Of a stretch of 63,384 nucleotides of DNA, positions 48,049-56,880 are shown piece by piece. Each line of letters starts with the position of its first letter. Position 1 is the stretch's first letter. Origin of the DNA: Pseudomonadota bacterium (GTDB lineage: Bacteria > Pseudomonadota > Gammaproteobacteria > Pseudomonadales > Pseudomonadaceae); the NCBI GenBank assembly GCA_023431055.1, contig JAEYXX010000113.1, positions 1 to 63,384 of the forward strand, in the 5' to 3' direction. The notes beneath the pieces were generated by a model that did not search any database, was not told the origin of the DNA, and saw only the letters and a list, made by a program, of their open reading frames with translations. The translations under genes and the position numbers were made by a program.

Positions 48049-49764
48049 TCAGCGTTTGATACGGGCTTGCAGGAAAGACAGGATCTCGGCCAGCGGCACG
48101 GCTTGCGCTTCGGTTTCGGCGCGGCTTTTGTACTCCAGGTTGCCCTCGGCCAGGCCACGATCGCTGACCACCACACGGTGCGGGATACCGATCAGCTCCA
48201 TGTCGGCGAACTTGATGCCGGGGCTGGTCTTCTTGTCGCGGTCATCCAGCAAAACTTCGAAACCAGCGGCAGTGAGTTCGGCGTAGAGTTTGTCGGTGGC
48301 CTCGCGGACCTGCTCGGTTTCGTAACGCAGCGGTACCAGCGCGATATGGAAGGGGGCCAGGGCATCGTTCCAGCGAATGCCGCGCTCGTCGAAGTTCTGC
48401 TCGATGGCCGCGGCCACCACACGAGAAACACCGATGCCGTAGCAGCCCATGGTCAGGGTGACCGGCTTGCCGTTCTCGCCCAGTACCTGGCAGTTCATCG
48501 CCTCGCTGTACTTGGTGCCGAGCTGGAAGATATGCCCAACTTCGATGCCGCGCTTGATGATCAGGGTACCCTGACCATCCGGGCTCGGGTCGCCTTCGAC
48601 GACGTTGCGCAGGTCGGCCACGGTCGGCACCGGCAGATCGCGCTCCCAGTTGACGCCGAAGTAGTGCTTGTCGTCGATGTTGGCACCGATGACGAAGTCG
48701 CTCATCAGCTCCACGGAACGGTCGATGATCACCGGCAGCGGCAGGTTCAGCGGGCCGAGGGAACCAGCGCCGGCACCGATGGCCGCACGCAGCTCGGCGT
48801 CGGTGGCCATGGTCAGCGGATTGGCGACCTGCTCCAGGTTGGCGGCCTTGATCTCGTTGAGCTCGTGATCGCCACGTACCACCAGCGCGATCAGCTTGCC
48901 TTCTTCGGCAGCATGCACGATCAGGGTCTTGATGGTCTTCTCGATCGGCAGATTGAAGCCTTCGACCAGAGCGGCGATGGTTTTCGCATCGGGAGTGTCG
49001 ACCAGGCGCAGCTCTTCGGTTGGTGCCGGGCGTACCTTCTCGCGCGGCAGGGCTTCGGCCTTCTCGATGTTGGCGGCGTAATCGGAGGTATCGCTGAAGG
49101 CGATATCGTCTTCACCGGAATCGGCCAGTACGTGGAACTCATGCGAGCCGGTGCCACCGATGGAGCCGGTATCGGCCTGCACCGGACGGAAGTTCAGGCC
49201 CAGGCGAGTGAATACGTTGCAGTACGCCTGGTGCATGCGGTCGTAGGTTTCCTGCAGGGACGCCTGGTCGGCATGGAAGGAGTAGGCGTCCTTCATGATG
49301 AACTCGCGGCCACGCATCAGGCCGAAGCGCGGACGGATCTCGTCGCGGAACTTGGTCTGGATCTGGTAGAAATTGATCGGCAACTGCTTGTAGCTGTTCA
49401 GCTCGTTGCGGGCCAGCTCGGTGATCACTTCCTCGTGAGTCGGGCCGACGCAGAACTCGCGATCATGGCGATCCTTGATACGCAGCAGCTCCGGGCCATA
49501 TTGCACCCAGCGACCGGACTCCTGCCACAGCTCGGCCGGCTGGATGGCGGGCATCAGCACTTCCAGCGCGCCGGCGGCGTTCATTTCCTCGCGCACCACA
49601 TTCTCGACCTTGCGCAGCACGCGCAGGCCCATCGGCAGCCAGGTGTACAGGCCGGAGGCCAGCTTGCGGATCATGCCGGCACGCAGCATCAGCTGGTGGC
49701 TGATCACCACGGCATCGGAAGGGGTTTCTTTCAGGGTCGAGAGCAGGAACTGACTGGTACGCAT
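48049..49764 (-). CDS. proS: Prolyl-tRNA synthetase
   Basis: 571 residues, bacterial type with the INS editing insertion between class II motifs 2 and 3 (about 225-385). Motif 1 region is [22 protein letters not shown], motif 2 [21 protein letters not shown], motif 3 [16 protein letters not shown]. It charges tRNA-Pro and edits mischarged alanine. Confidence 0.97.
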   Translation of the reverse strand: MRTSQFLLSTLKETPSDAVVISHQLMLRAGMIRKLASGLYTWLPMGLRVLRKVENVVREEMNAAGALEVLMPAIQPAELWQESGRWVQYGPELLRIKDRHDREFCVGPTHEEVITELARNELNSYKQLPINFYQIQTKFRDEIRPRFGLMRGREFIMKDAYSFHADQASLQETYDRMHQAYCNVFTRLGLNFRPVQADTGSIGGTGSHEFHVLADSGEDDIAFSDTSDYAANIEKAEALPREKVRPAPTEELRLVDTPDAKTIAALVEGFNLPIEKTIKTLIVHAAEEGKLIALVVRGDHELNEIKAANLEQVANPLTMATDAELRAAIGAGAGSLGPLNLPLPVIIDRSVELMSDFVIGANIDDKHYFGVNWERDLPVPTVADLRNVVEGDPSPDGQGTLIIKRGIEVGHIFQLGTKYSEAMNCQVLGENGKPVTLTMGCYGIGVSRVVAAAIEQNFDERGIRWNDALAPFHIALVPLRYETEQVREATDKLYAELTAAGFEVLLDDRDKKTSPGIKFADMELIGIPHRVVVSDRGLAEGNLEYKSRAETEAQAVPLAEILSFLQARIKR

Positions 49765-49894
49765 GTTTGGCCGTTCTGTCGGTTGCTAGGGCGTGAAATA
49801 GGTAGGCATTGTACGGTGCCTGTACAGTGGCGTACAGGATGGGGCGTTGCGCCTTGGGCACACGCCGGATCATTGTGAAGACTGGAGACGCAGG

Positions 49895-50311
49895 ATGGGG
49901 GAATTGACCGCACTGGAGGTTCAGACGCTGATTCGTGCAGGCCTACCGATGGCTGAAGACCTTGACCTGCGCATCGATCGTCTTGACGAAAGCGGCGTGC
50001 TGGCACGGGTGCCCTTTCAAGGTAAGCTGGTTCGCCCGGGCGGTACGCTTTCCGGGCCGACCATCATGGCACTGGCTGACGCGGCAATGTACGCGGTAGT
50101 GTTGGGACGGCTCGGGCGGGTGGAAATGGCGGTGACCTCTAATCTCAACATCAACTTCCTGGTCAAGCCCGGGCCAGTTGACCTGCTGGCCGAGGCGAGC
50201 ATATTGAGGCTGAGTCGGCGGCAGGCCGTCTGTGAAGTTACGCTGTATTCGTATGGGAATGAGAGTGAGCTGGTTGCGCATGTAACCGGAACTTATGCGC
50301 TACCTCTTTGA
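49895..50311 (+). CDS. PaaI-type hotdog-fold thioesterase
   Basis: 138 residues from MGELTALEVQ. Hotdog thioesterase core: RPGGTLSGPTIMALADAAMYAVVL with the helix Asp, then TSNLNINFLVKPGPVDLLAEA. It hydrolyses an acyl-CoA or aryl-CoA of unknown identity. It is divergent from proS and convergent with oprD, the same order as I recall in P. aeruginosa. Confidence 0.87.
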   Translation: MGELTALEVQTLIRAGLPMAEDLDLRIDRLDESGVLARVPFQGKLVRPGGTLSGPTIMALADAAMYAVVLGRLGRVEMAVTSNLNINFLVKPGPVDLLAEASILRLSRRQAVCEVTLYSYGNESELVAHVTGTYALPL

Positions 50312-50325
50312 GTGGGCTCTAAATA

Positions 50326-50356
50326 AAGAAACCCGGTCGAGGCCGGGTTTCTTTTT
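50326..50356. terminator. Bidirectional terminator between thioesterase gene and oprD
   Basis: AAGAAACCCGG-N6-CCGGGTTTCTT with T-runs at both ends, serving the two convergent genes. Confidence 0.88.
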
Positions 50357-50382
50357 ATTACCGCTATCGAACTTCGCTGAAG

Positions 50383-51630
50383 TTACAGAACGCTCAGCGG
50401 GTATTCGACGATCAGGCGGAAGTCGTTCACGTCGCCTTGAGCGTTGTCGCGGTAGAAGGCGTTGCGGATACGGAAGGACAGATCCTTCGCAGCACCTTCC
50501 TGGATCACGTACTTGGCTTCGATGTCCAGTTCGCGCTCGGTGTAGCTATCAGCAGCAGTACCGCGGATGTAACGGGTCATGAAGCTCAGGCCCGGTACGC
50601 CGTAGGACGCCATGTTGATGTCGTAGCGAGCTTGCCAGGACTTCTCGTCTTCCTGGTTGAAGTCGGAGTACTGAACCGAGTTGGCCAGCCAGATGGTACC
50701 GCCGCCGTCTACGCCGTAGTCGTAGCCACGGTCGCCGCTGGCACGCTGGTGAGCCAGGGTGAAGGTGTGAGCGCCCAGGGAGTAGGCAGCTGCCAGGCTC
50801 CAGATGGTGTTGTCTTCGCTCTTGCCAGTACCGGTGTACTTCTTGTCGTAGTCGGTCTTGTAGATGTTGAAGTCGAAGTTCAGCGCCTGCTCTTCAGCCA
50901 GTGCCAGGTTGTAGTTCAGGTTGCCGTAATACTTCTTCCAGACATCGTCGACGTCGGAAGCAAACAGGGCGCCGCTGAAGTCGTCGGTGAAGCTGTAGCT
51001 GGCCCCAGCGAAGTTGATTTCCTTCAGTTCGAGGCTGTCGCGGCCAGTCTGGGCTTGATCGTTCAGGGCGGTGAAGCGACCAGCGGTCAGCTCCAAGCCT
51101 TCGATTTCATTGCTGGTCAGCAGGGTACCGGTAGCAACTTCCGGCAGGATGCGGCTGTCGTCGGTGGAGAACACCGGGTTGGCCACGAACTGGTTACCGT
51201 ATTTGAGTACGGTGTCCGAGATACGGAACTTGATGGCGCCGCCAACTTCGCTCTGGGTGTCATCACCACGACCGTCGTCAGTCTGAGCGAACTGGCCAGT
51301 GCCGTAGCGACCACGACCGCTGTCGATCTTGATGCTGCTCAGCGAGTGAGCGTCCACGCCGACGCCTACGGTGCCTTGGGTGAAGCCGGACTCGTACAGC
51401 AGGCGGATGCCCAGGCCGGTTTCTTCACGGTAGCCAGCCGGGTTGGCGGAGGTGCTTGCGCCGTTCGGACCATTACGGAAATCGCGGTTCATGTACAGAA
51501 CGCGATTGAAGATGTTGAAACTGCTGTCTTCGATAAAGCCGTTGGACTCGGACTGGCTGGACGCCACGGCCATTTGGCTGGTGCCCGCGGCTACTGCCAG
51601 GGCGATTACGCTCCACTTCATCACTTGCAT
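50383..51630 (-). CDS. oprD: OprD-family outer-membrane porin
   Basis: 415 residues; signal peptide ends SQMAVAS. Matches P. aeruginosa OprD in SGFTQGTVG at 80-88, DFNIYKT, AHTFTLAHQ, ANSVQYSDFN and the C-terminal FRLIVEYPLSVL. OprD takes up basic amino acids and carbapenems. Synteny (proS, thioesterase, porin, HIT, slyX) supports true oprD. Some loops are shorter than in the 443-residue P. aeruginosa protein, so specificity may differ. Confidence 0.88.
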   Translation of the reverse strand: MQVMKWSVIALAVAAGTSQMAVASSQSESNGFIEDSSFNIFNRVLYMNRDFRNGPNGASTSANPAGYREETGLGIRLLYESGFTQGTVGVGVDAHSLSSIKIDSGRGRYGTGQFAQTDDGRGDDTQSEVGGAIKFRISDTVLKYGNQFVANPVFSTDDSRILPEVATGTLLTSNEIEGLELTAGRFTALNDQAQTGRDSLELKEINFAGASYSFTDDFSGALFASDVDDVWKKYYGNLNYNLALAEEQALNFDFNIYKTDYDKKYTGTGKSEDNTIWSLAAAYSLGAHTFTLAHQRASGDRGYDYGVDGGGTIWLANSVQYSDFNQEDEKSWQARYDINMASYGVPGLSFMTRYIRGTAADSYTERELDIEAKYVIQEGAAKDLSFRIRNAFYRDNAQGDVNDFRLIVEYPLSVL

Positions 51631-52284
51631 CGTGATTGCTCCTTGGGTTTAGAAGAGTTGCGCTGCCCACTGTTTTGTTATATGGGCGGCTCTTTCTTTT
51701 TGTGTCGGCGATAACTTATAGCACGCAGCCAATATTGGCGATAGTTGCAGTCTATTCATTACGACTTCGTTCATGCTGGTGTCGCATCGGATTAGGAGGA
51801 ATGTCGCAAATCTATAGCTCTGTCCTTGCGTTTCGTTATACCAACGCTTTCGCGGCTCTGAGGTGCCTGGGGCCACTGTTATTGATCGACTGCACGGCTC
51901 GCCGAGCATTGCTCTGGTACTTAGCAAAAGTCATGCTCAAAACCGCTTTCTCGCGCTAAAACCTTGATTTTGGGCGTTGATAAGCTCCGCGGGGCCGCGC
52001 ATATGCGGCCTCCGGCGTGGTTCTGCGAGGGCTTGATCGGTGTGCGCGCTCGGCTGTCAGCAAGGGCATTGGCTGAGCGTCAGTGACCTTGGCGGTAACG
52101 CTTGGGGCGGTCCATTACGGGAAGAAACAAAATGGTGCACGCCTGGGTGCGTATGGGGCTGGCCTGCCTTGGCTTGGTGCGTGGCGCCGGGTGAATTGTC
52201 CGTTGCGCCGGCGTATGCTGCGCGCCATCACGTTCGCCCTCATGGCGCTACGCTTTAACGATCTGTATTTGAAGGAGGAGCGCA
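51631..52284. other. Intergenic region between oprD and the HIT gene
   Basis: 654 bases without a convincing gene. The first 330 are AT-rich and should hold the oprD promoter; a GC dyad GGCCGC-GCATAT-GCGGCC lies at 51993-52010. A very strong ribosome site AAGGAGGAGC precedes the HIT gene. No small RNA was recognised, but the length leaves room for one. Confidence 0.5.
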
Positions 52285-52716
52285 ATGTTCACCCTGGATT
52301 CACGGCTGCAGCAGGATTGCCTGCTGGTCGGGGACTTTCCCCTCTGCCACCTGTTGCTGATGAACGATGCCAGCTATCCCTGGTTTATCCTCGTGCCCCG
52401 GCGTGAAGAGGTCAGCGAAGTGTTCCAGCTCGACGCGGGCGACCAGCGCCAGCTCTGGCACGAAACCACCTTGCTGGCCGAAACCCTCAAGGACACCTTC
52501 ACCGCCGACAAGATGAACGTGGCCACGCTCGGCAATGTCGTCAGCCAACTGCATATGCATGTGATCGTACGGCGTCGCGGAGATATCGCCTGGCCCGCGC
52601 CGGTGTGGGGGCGTCACCCAGCTCAGCCATATTCCCCGCAGCAGGTGAGCCAGATCATCGACAAGCTGCGGTTGGTGCTGACTGAAGATTTTCAGTTCGC
52701 TGGAGACTTTGCATGA
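52285..52716 (+). CDS. HIT-domain protein
   Basis: 143 residues. The histidine-triad segment reads [13 protein letters not shown]: the second and third triad His are present but the first is Gln, a pattern found in the Gln-variant branch of HIT hydrolases and transferases. It likely acts on nucleotide phosphoramidates or phosphates. Its stop overlaps the slyX start (ATGA). Confidence 0.9.
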   Translation: MFTLDSRLQQDCLLVGDFPLCHLLLMNDASYPWFILVPRREEVSEVFQLDAGDQRQLWHETTLLAETLKDTFTADKMNVATLGNVVSQLHMHVIVRRRGDIAWPAPVWGRHPAQPYSPQQVSQIIDKLRLVLTEDFQFAGDFA

Positions 52717-52919
52717 GCCTCGAGACTCGGATCATGGAACTGGAAAGCCGCCTGGCCTTTCAGGACGACACCATTCAGGCCTTGAGCGATGAGCTGGTTG
52801 AACAGAACCGCCGCATCGAGCGGATGCAGTTGCAATTGACTGCGTTGGCACGCCGTCAGGAAGAGTTGAATGGGCTTGCGGGTATCGCCGAAGACGAAGC
52901 GCCGCCACCGCACTATTGA
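52713..52919 (+). CDS. slyX: SlyX family protein
   Basis: 68 residues forming one long coiled coil ([20 protein letters not shown], then [20 protein letters not shown]) and the closing PPPHY that marks SlyX. The function is not known. Start overlaps the HIT gene by four bases. Confidence 0.95.
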   Translation: MSLETRIMELESRLAFQDDTIQALSDELVEQNRRIERMQLQLTALARRQEELNGLAGIAEDEAPPPHY

Positions 52920-52924
52920 AATGA

Positions 52925-52948
52925 AAAAGCCCGGTTTCCCGGGCTTTT
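52925..52948. terminator. Terminator after slyX
   Basis: AAAAGCCCGG-TTTC-CCGGGCTTTT; runs on both sides make it usable from both convergent genes. Confidence 0.9.
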
Positions 52949-52960
52949 CTTCGTATGCAG

Positions 52961-53587
52961 TCAGCGCCGCGAGGGGGCTGCCGCGATCACATCTTCCGCC
53001 TGCAGACCCTTGTCGCGTTGCATGACCGAGAACTCTACGCGCTGGCCCTCGACCAGTACGCGATGGCCCTCGCCGCGAATGGCGCGGAAGTGAACGAAGA
53101 TGTCTTCGCCCGAGTCGCGGGAAATGAAGCCGAACCCCTTGGAAGTATTGAACCACTTGACCGTTCCCGTCTCGCGATCTTCCTGAGGTGCGCTGGGAGC
53201 TTGAGTCGAGGTTTGGTGCTGTTTGGCGCTTGGTTGCTTGCCCAGTTGCGCGGCAAGGCTCAGCGCCACAGCCACGACCAGGGTCAGCAGTGGCAGCCAG
53301 ATGGCCGGCTGGCCGCCGATGCTGGGTAGCGGCGCAAGCAGAAGCAGGCTCTGAACGACGGCAGCCAGGATCAGCAGGGCGGAGGCCAGGCCCAGCAACT
53401 GTTGGTGTGCAGTTGGAAGGTTGGGCTGTTGCGCTGCGGCAAGCAGGTTGAGCAAGCCGGTCAGGGCCAGATAGATGGCATCCGGGGTGTTCAGAAAGGA
53501 AGTGGAAAAACCAGGTACGGCAGACAGCAGCAGGGCGGCAAACCCCGTCACGAGATGGGCAATCTTAAACATCTTCGATGAACTCAC
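52961..53587 (-). CDS. Membrane protein with C-terminal cold-shock domain
   Basis: 208 residues from GTG; an ATG five codons later is possible. Four N-terminal membrane segments (about 7-25, 37-52, 64-86, 95-115), a linker, then a complete cold-shock domain (about 140-205) with RNP1 KGFGFI and RNP2 DIFVHF. The domain binds single-stranded nucleic acid; here it would be tethered to the inner membrane facing the cytoplasm. The start overlaps a small upstream frame through GTGA. Confidence 0.9.
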   Translation of the reverse strand: MSSSKMFKIAHLVTGFAALLLSAVPGFSTSFLNTPDAIYLALTGLLNLLAAAQQPNLPTAHQQLLGLASALLILAAVVQSLLLLAPLPSIGGQPAIWLPLLTLVVAVALSLAAQLGKQPSAKQHQTSTQAPSAPQEDRETGTVKWFNTSKGFGFISRDSGEDIFVHFRAIRGEGHRVLVEGQRVEFSVMQRDKGLQAEDVIAAAPSRR

Positions 53588-53652
53588 TGATTATGAAGAC
53601 TCAAGGTGTCGCGGAGGGAGCGCGCTTTGCTGGTGACCAGGTGAACGGCCAT
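53584..53652 (-). CDS. Possible 22-residue leader peptide
   Basis: A short frame encodes [20 protein letters not shown] followed by NQ, with codons ending mostly in G or C as in real genes here. Its TGA overlaps the GTG start of the membrane cold-shock gene by GTGA. The ribosome site is weak, so it may be chance. Confidence 0.3.
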   Translation of the reverse strand: MAVHLVTSKARSLRDTLSLHNQ

Positions 53653-53742
53653 GGCGCGCGCCGGTATACAGGGTTAGCGACGCCGCGGGATGGTAACGCG
53701 GCGCGCGATCCTATTTAACAGCAAAGGCGAGGGCTTCTCAAA

Positions 53743-54810
53743 TCAAGCGGTTAGCATCTTTTCGCTGTGCTGCGGGTGAACCTGATTGCGGCCACTGCGT
53801 TTGGCCTGGTAGAGCGCATCATCGGCGCGGGTCAGCAGCGATTCGAGGCTGTCACCGGTTTCGGCTATGGCGCAACCGAAGGAGGCGGTGATGCTGTCCA
53901 GAACCTGGTCGGTACGACGTACCTTGACTCTCAGTGACTGGATCTTGTGGCGCAGTTGTTCGGCGAAATCGAGCACCTGGCTGAGATTGGCGCAGTTGCG
54001 CAGCACCACGCAGAACTCCTCGCCGCCGTAGCGTGCGGCAAAGGCTTCTGGTGGCAGCAGGTCGCGCAACAGCTGTCCGACATGCTGCAGCACCCGGTCG
54101 CCCAGTGGATGGCCATACTGGTCGTTGAACTGCTTGAAATGATCGATATCCAGAATCACCAGGGCCAGGCCCTCTTGTGACTCGCTCAGGGCGCGTTCCA
54201 GCAGGCGGGTGAAGGCATGGCGATTGAATACGCGGGTCAGGCTGTCGAGCGTGGCTGCCAGGTGGGCGCGCTCCAGCTGGCCGCGCAGATGAGTGATCTC
54301 ATCTTGTGCTGCGCGTAGGCGGTAGAGGAATTTCTCCTGCTGGTCCTGCATCAGCTGGGTGCTTTCCTGTAGGTCGCTGAGTACGCCGGGCAGATCGTCG
54401 ATGATCGGCTCCTGCAGAGCGCTGAGACCCTGGCTCAGGCTCTCCTGGTAGTGCTGGCTGCCAATCACGCTGCGCGAAACGTCGCCTTCGATATCGTCGA
54501 CCAGTTCGATGACCTGCTGCTGACCGGCGCGCGCCTCATCCAGCTCGCCACGGATGATGTAGTCGCGAAACAGCCTGCTGGCGGTTTCTGGCGGAAATAC
54601 GTCGAAGTCATCCACCACCTTGTCCATGCGGCGATTGAGTTCTGGCTCGCTGCCTCGGCTGTAGGTGTACCACAGGGCGTAATGCACGGGGTTGGGCGGG
54701 ATGTCATGGCGCATCATCAACGGTACAGCCTGTTTCAGGAGTTCCGCCGCCTCGCGGGTTTCCTCCGGATACAGATCGATGATGCTGGACGGTTTGCTGG
54801 ATTGACTCAT
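53743..54810 (-). CDS. GGDEF-domain diguanylate cyclase
   Basis: 355 residues. The N-terminal about 185 residues are a soluble helical region without a known sensor, ending in a coiled coil. The GGDEF domain (about 190-345) has the active site as GGEEF and the substrate region DHFKQFNDQYGHPLGD. It should make cyclic di-GMP. No transmembrane segment is evident. I recall no such gene here in P. aeruginosa, so it may be an addition to the block. Confidence 0.93.
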   Translation of the reverse strand: MSQSSKPSSIIDLYPEETREAAELLKQAVPLMMRHDIPPNPVHYALWYTYSRGSEPELNRRMDKVVDDFDVFPPETASRLFRDYIIRGELDEARAGQQQVIELVDDIEGDVSRSVIGSQHYQESLSQGLSALQEPIIDDLPGVLSDLQESTQLMQDQQEKFLYRLRAAQDEITHLRGQLERAHLAATLDSLTRVFNRHAFTRLLERALSESQEGLALVILDIDHFKQFNDQYGHPLGDRVLQHVGQLLRDLLPPEAFAARYGGEEFCVVLRNCANLSQVLDFAEQLRHKIQSLRVKVRRTDQVLDSITASFGCAIAETGDSLESLLTRADDALYQAKRSGRNQVHPQHSEKMLTA

Positions 54811-54872
54811 GGACTTGGAGACTCGATGGCGAATGGCCAGAGCATAGATCAGGGCCGGGTGGCCTGCCTAAT

Positions 54873-54896
54873 GAAAAGGCCCGGATAACCGGGCCT
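54873..54896 (-). terminator. Terminator of the dps-like gene
   Basis: AGGCCCGG-ATAA-CCGGGCCT followed by TTTTC on the minus strand, 10 bases after the stop. Confidence 0.88.
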
Positions 54897-54905
54897 CTGA
54901 GCGTC

Positions 54906-55376
54906 TCAGGCAGCAAGCAGGCTGCGCAGCATCCAGGCGGTTTTTTCATGCACCTGCATGCGTTGGGTCAGCAGGTCGGCAGTCGGCTCGTCGCTGACCT
55001 TGTCCAGCAGCGGGAAAATACCGCGAGCGGTGCGTACGACCGCTTCCTGACCTTGTACCAGTTGCTTGATCATTTCCTCGGCGCTGGGTACGCCTTCCTC
55101 TTCCTTGATCGAAGACAGGCGGGCGTAGGCAGCGTAGGTGCCGGGAGCCGGGAAGCCCAGGGCGCGGATACGCTCGGCGATCGCGTCGACTGCCAGCGCC
55201 AGTTCGGTGTACTGGCCCTCGAACATCAGGTGCAGGGTGTTGAACATCGGACCGGTAACGTTCCAGTGGAAGTTGTGAGTCTTCAGGTACAGGGTGTAGG
55301 TGTCGGCCAGCAGGCGCGAGAGGCCTTCGGCGATGGCGGCGCGATCCTGTTCGGCGATTCCGATATTGATTTCCAT
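54906..55376 (-). CDS. Dps-family ferritin-like protein
   Basis: 156 residues. The Dps signature [20 protein letters not shown] (about 32-51) supplies the ferroxidase His, and [20 protein letters not shown] the partner acidic residues. It forms dodecamers that store iron and protect DNA from peroxide. It keeps the position near aspS I recall from P. aeruginosa. Confidence 0.93.
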   Translation of the reverse strand: MEINIGIAEQDRAAIAEGLSRLLADTYTLYLKTHNFHWNVTGPMFNTLHLMFEGQYTELALAVDAIAERIRALGFPAPGTYAAYARLSSIKEEEGVPSAEEMIKQLVQGQEAVVRTARGIFPLLDKVSDEPTADLLTQRMQVHEKTAWMLRSLLAA

Positions 55377-55566
55377 GGTTTGTCTCCTTTCAGGTGGGCC
55401 AGGGTTTCTATACCGCAGTGTTAGCCAGAGCGTATCACGCGGGCCGTCGAGATGATCCTGGCTTAGATCAATGAAAGCGATGTTTAGAGGCTATCGATAA
55501 CCTGTGGTTCATTTTTAGCCCGGCGCGCAGTGTTTCCTACCATGCCCATCGCTTGGAAGCATGCGC

Positions 55567-56682
55567 TCAGCCGTGGGCCAGCTCGGGATTTTGCTGCAGA
55601 GTGCGGTTGAATACTTCTACCCAGTGAGCGCTGAACTGCTGGCCGGCCAGGTTGTTGATTTCGAGAATGGCGCGAAGCAGCGGGCGCTTGCTCAGCGTCT
55701 GGTGTGCGCGTTCGTGGGTTCTGGCCTCGAAGGTGTCGACGATGTGCAGGATCAGTGCACCCGGGGCGATCTCGTTTTCACGCAGTCCCTTGGGGTAGCC
55801 GCTACCATCGGCATGCTCCTGATGCTGCAGAATGATTTCCATTGCCGGTGCCCAGTCAGGCATGCGTTTTAACAGGTCACTGGCCAGGCGCGGGTGGCCC
55901 TGCATCAGGCGTCGCTCTTCACGGCTGAAGTGGCTTTGCTTGTGCAGAACCTCAAGCGGCAGAAAGGCCATGCCGAGGTCGTGCAGGCAGACGGCTGCTG
56001 CCAGTTGCCGCGGCTGTTCGGCGAATCCACCTGCTGCATTGATGCTTAGCGCGAGCTCCAGCAGGCGCAGGTTGCGGCCTCTCCAATAGGGAGAGCGCTG
56101 TTCGGCGGCTTCGGCCAGCGCGCAGAAAAATTGCAGATCGGCTTGCGGTGCGATGGCGTGGCGCGCCAACAGCGCTTCGGTGCAGCTGGCTGCTGCTTCA
56201 GTGGGCTGCAGGCGAGTGCTGGGATCCATCTGTTGCAGCAGGGTGATGCGGGCTTCAACCTGCTGTTCGGAGGGTGCCGCGGCCAGGGCCTGCAAGTCAC
56301 TGCATAGCTGTCTGGTTCGCGCGCTGTCGGTGGTCGAATTCGCCTCGCTCTGTGATTGATTCACCAGGACGCGCAGATGGTCGAGGCTCAGCAGCAGGAC
56401 GTCCCCAAGCAGGCTGTCGAACGACAGGAGCCCCGAGCGTAGGGCATCGAGTACATCCTCCATGGCTTGCGGCAGTGCCATCAGCTCATTGAGCCCGACA
56501 TAGCCAAGGTTGCCCTTGAGCGTGTGGATCAGCCGGAACAGCTCGCGTAGCCGTTCACTGCTCTTCGGCGCGCGCTCCAGCTCGATCAGCAATTGTTCGC
56601 ACCGCGAAAACTGTTCGGCGGTATCCAGGCGAAAGTCTTCCAGCAGATCGTCGGACAGGTCACTGCGATGGGGTAGGGCCAT
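55567..56682 (-). CDS. Hpt domain fused to a degenerate HD-GYP domain
   Basis: 371 residues. The N-terminal Hpt domain has phospho-acceptor His53 in LIHTLKGNLG. From about residue 165 there is an HD-GYP-like domain with His234-Asp235, His263 and the DGSGYP loop at 292-297. The usual HDxGK is HDLGM and the usual HHE is His287-Gln288-Glu289, so a metal ligand and the Lys are missing. It may be a weak or inactive cyclic-di-GMP phosphodiesterase, or a phosphorelay-controlled sensor of it. A GGDEF gene lies 0.7 kb downstream. Confidence 0.85.
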   Translation of the reverse strand: MALPHRSDLSDDLLEDFRLDTAEQFSRCEQLLIELERAPKSSERLRELFRLIHTLKGNLGYVGLNELMALPQAMEDVLDALRSGLLSFDSLLGDVLLLSLDHLRVLVNQSQSEANSTTDSARTRQLCSDLQALAAAPSEQQVEARITLLQQMDPSTRLQPTEAAASCTEALLARHAIAPQADLQFFCALAEAAEQRSPYWRGRNLRLLELALSINAAGGFAEQPRQLAAAVCLHDLGMAFLPLEVLHKQSHFSREERRLMQGHPRLASDLLKRMPDWAPAMEIILQHQEHADGSGYPKGLRENEIAPGALILHIVDTFEARTHERAHQTLSKRPLLRAILEINNLAGQQFSAHWVEVFNRTLQQNPELAHG

Positions 56683-56880
56683 GGTCTTTCTCCAGGCAGG
56701 AGGCGCTCTTCATTATAGAAGCCTTCTGCCGGGCGGCTGCGTCACGGCGATTTACGCTATATAATCCCGCTCTTTATCGAAGCGCGGCGTGCTGTTGGGC
56801 GTTTGCCGCGGCGTGGCTCCTGCCCAGGGCGTTGGGGGCTGCCTGACCTATCCAAGACCTTAGAGAAGCGAAACACGATC

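Noticed and set aside
51925..51990. A fourth possible copy of the structured repeat (TGCTCA at 51934-51939)
   Set aside because: The core hexamer is present, but neither the inner nor the outer stem can be formed and the GCGTT box is missing.
51631..52284. Small RNA or tRNA gene in the long gap upstream of the HIT gene
   Set aside because: No tRNA-like fold, no recognised sRNA sequence and no clear terminator before the HIT gene; only a short GC dyad is visible.
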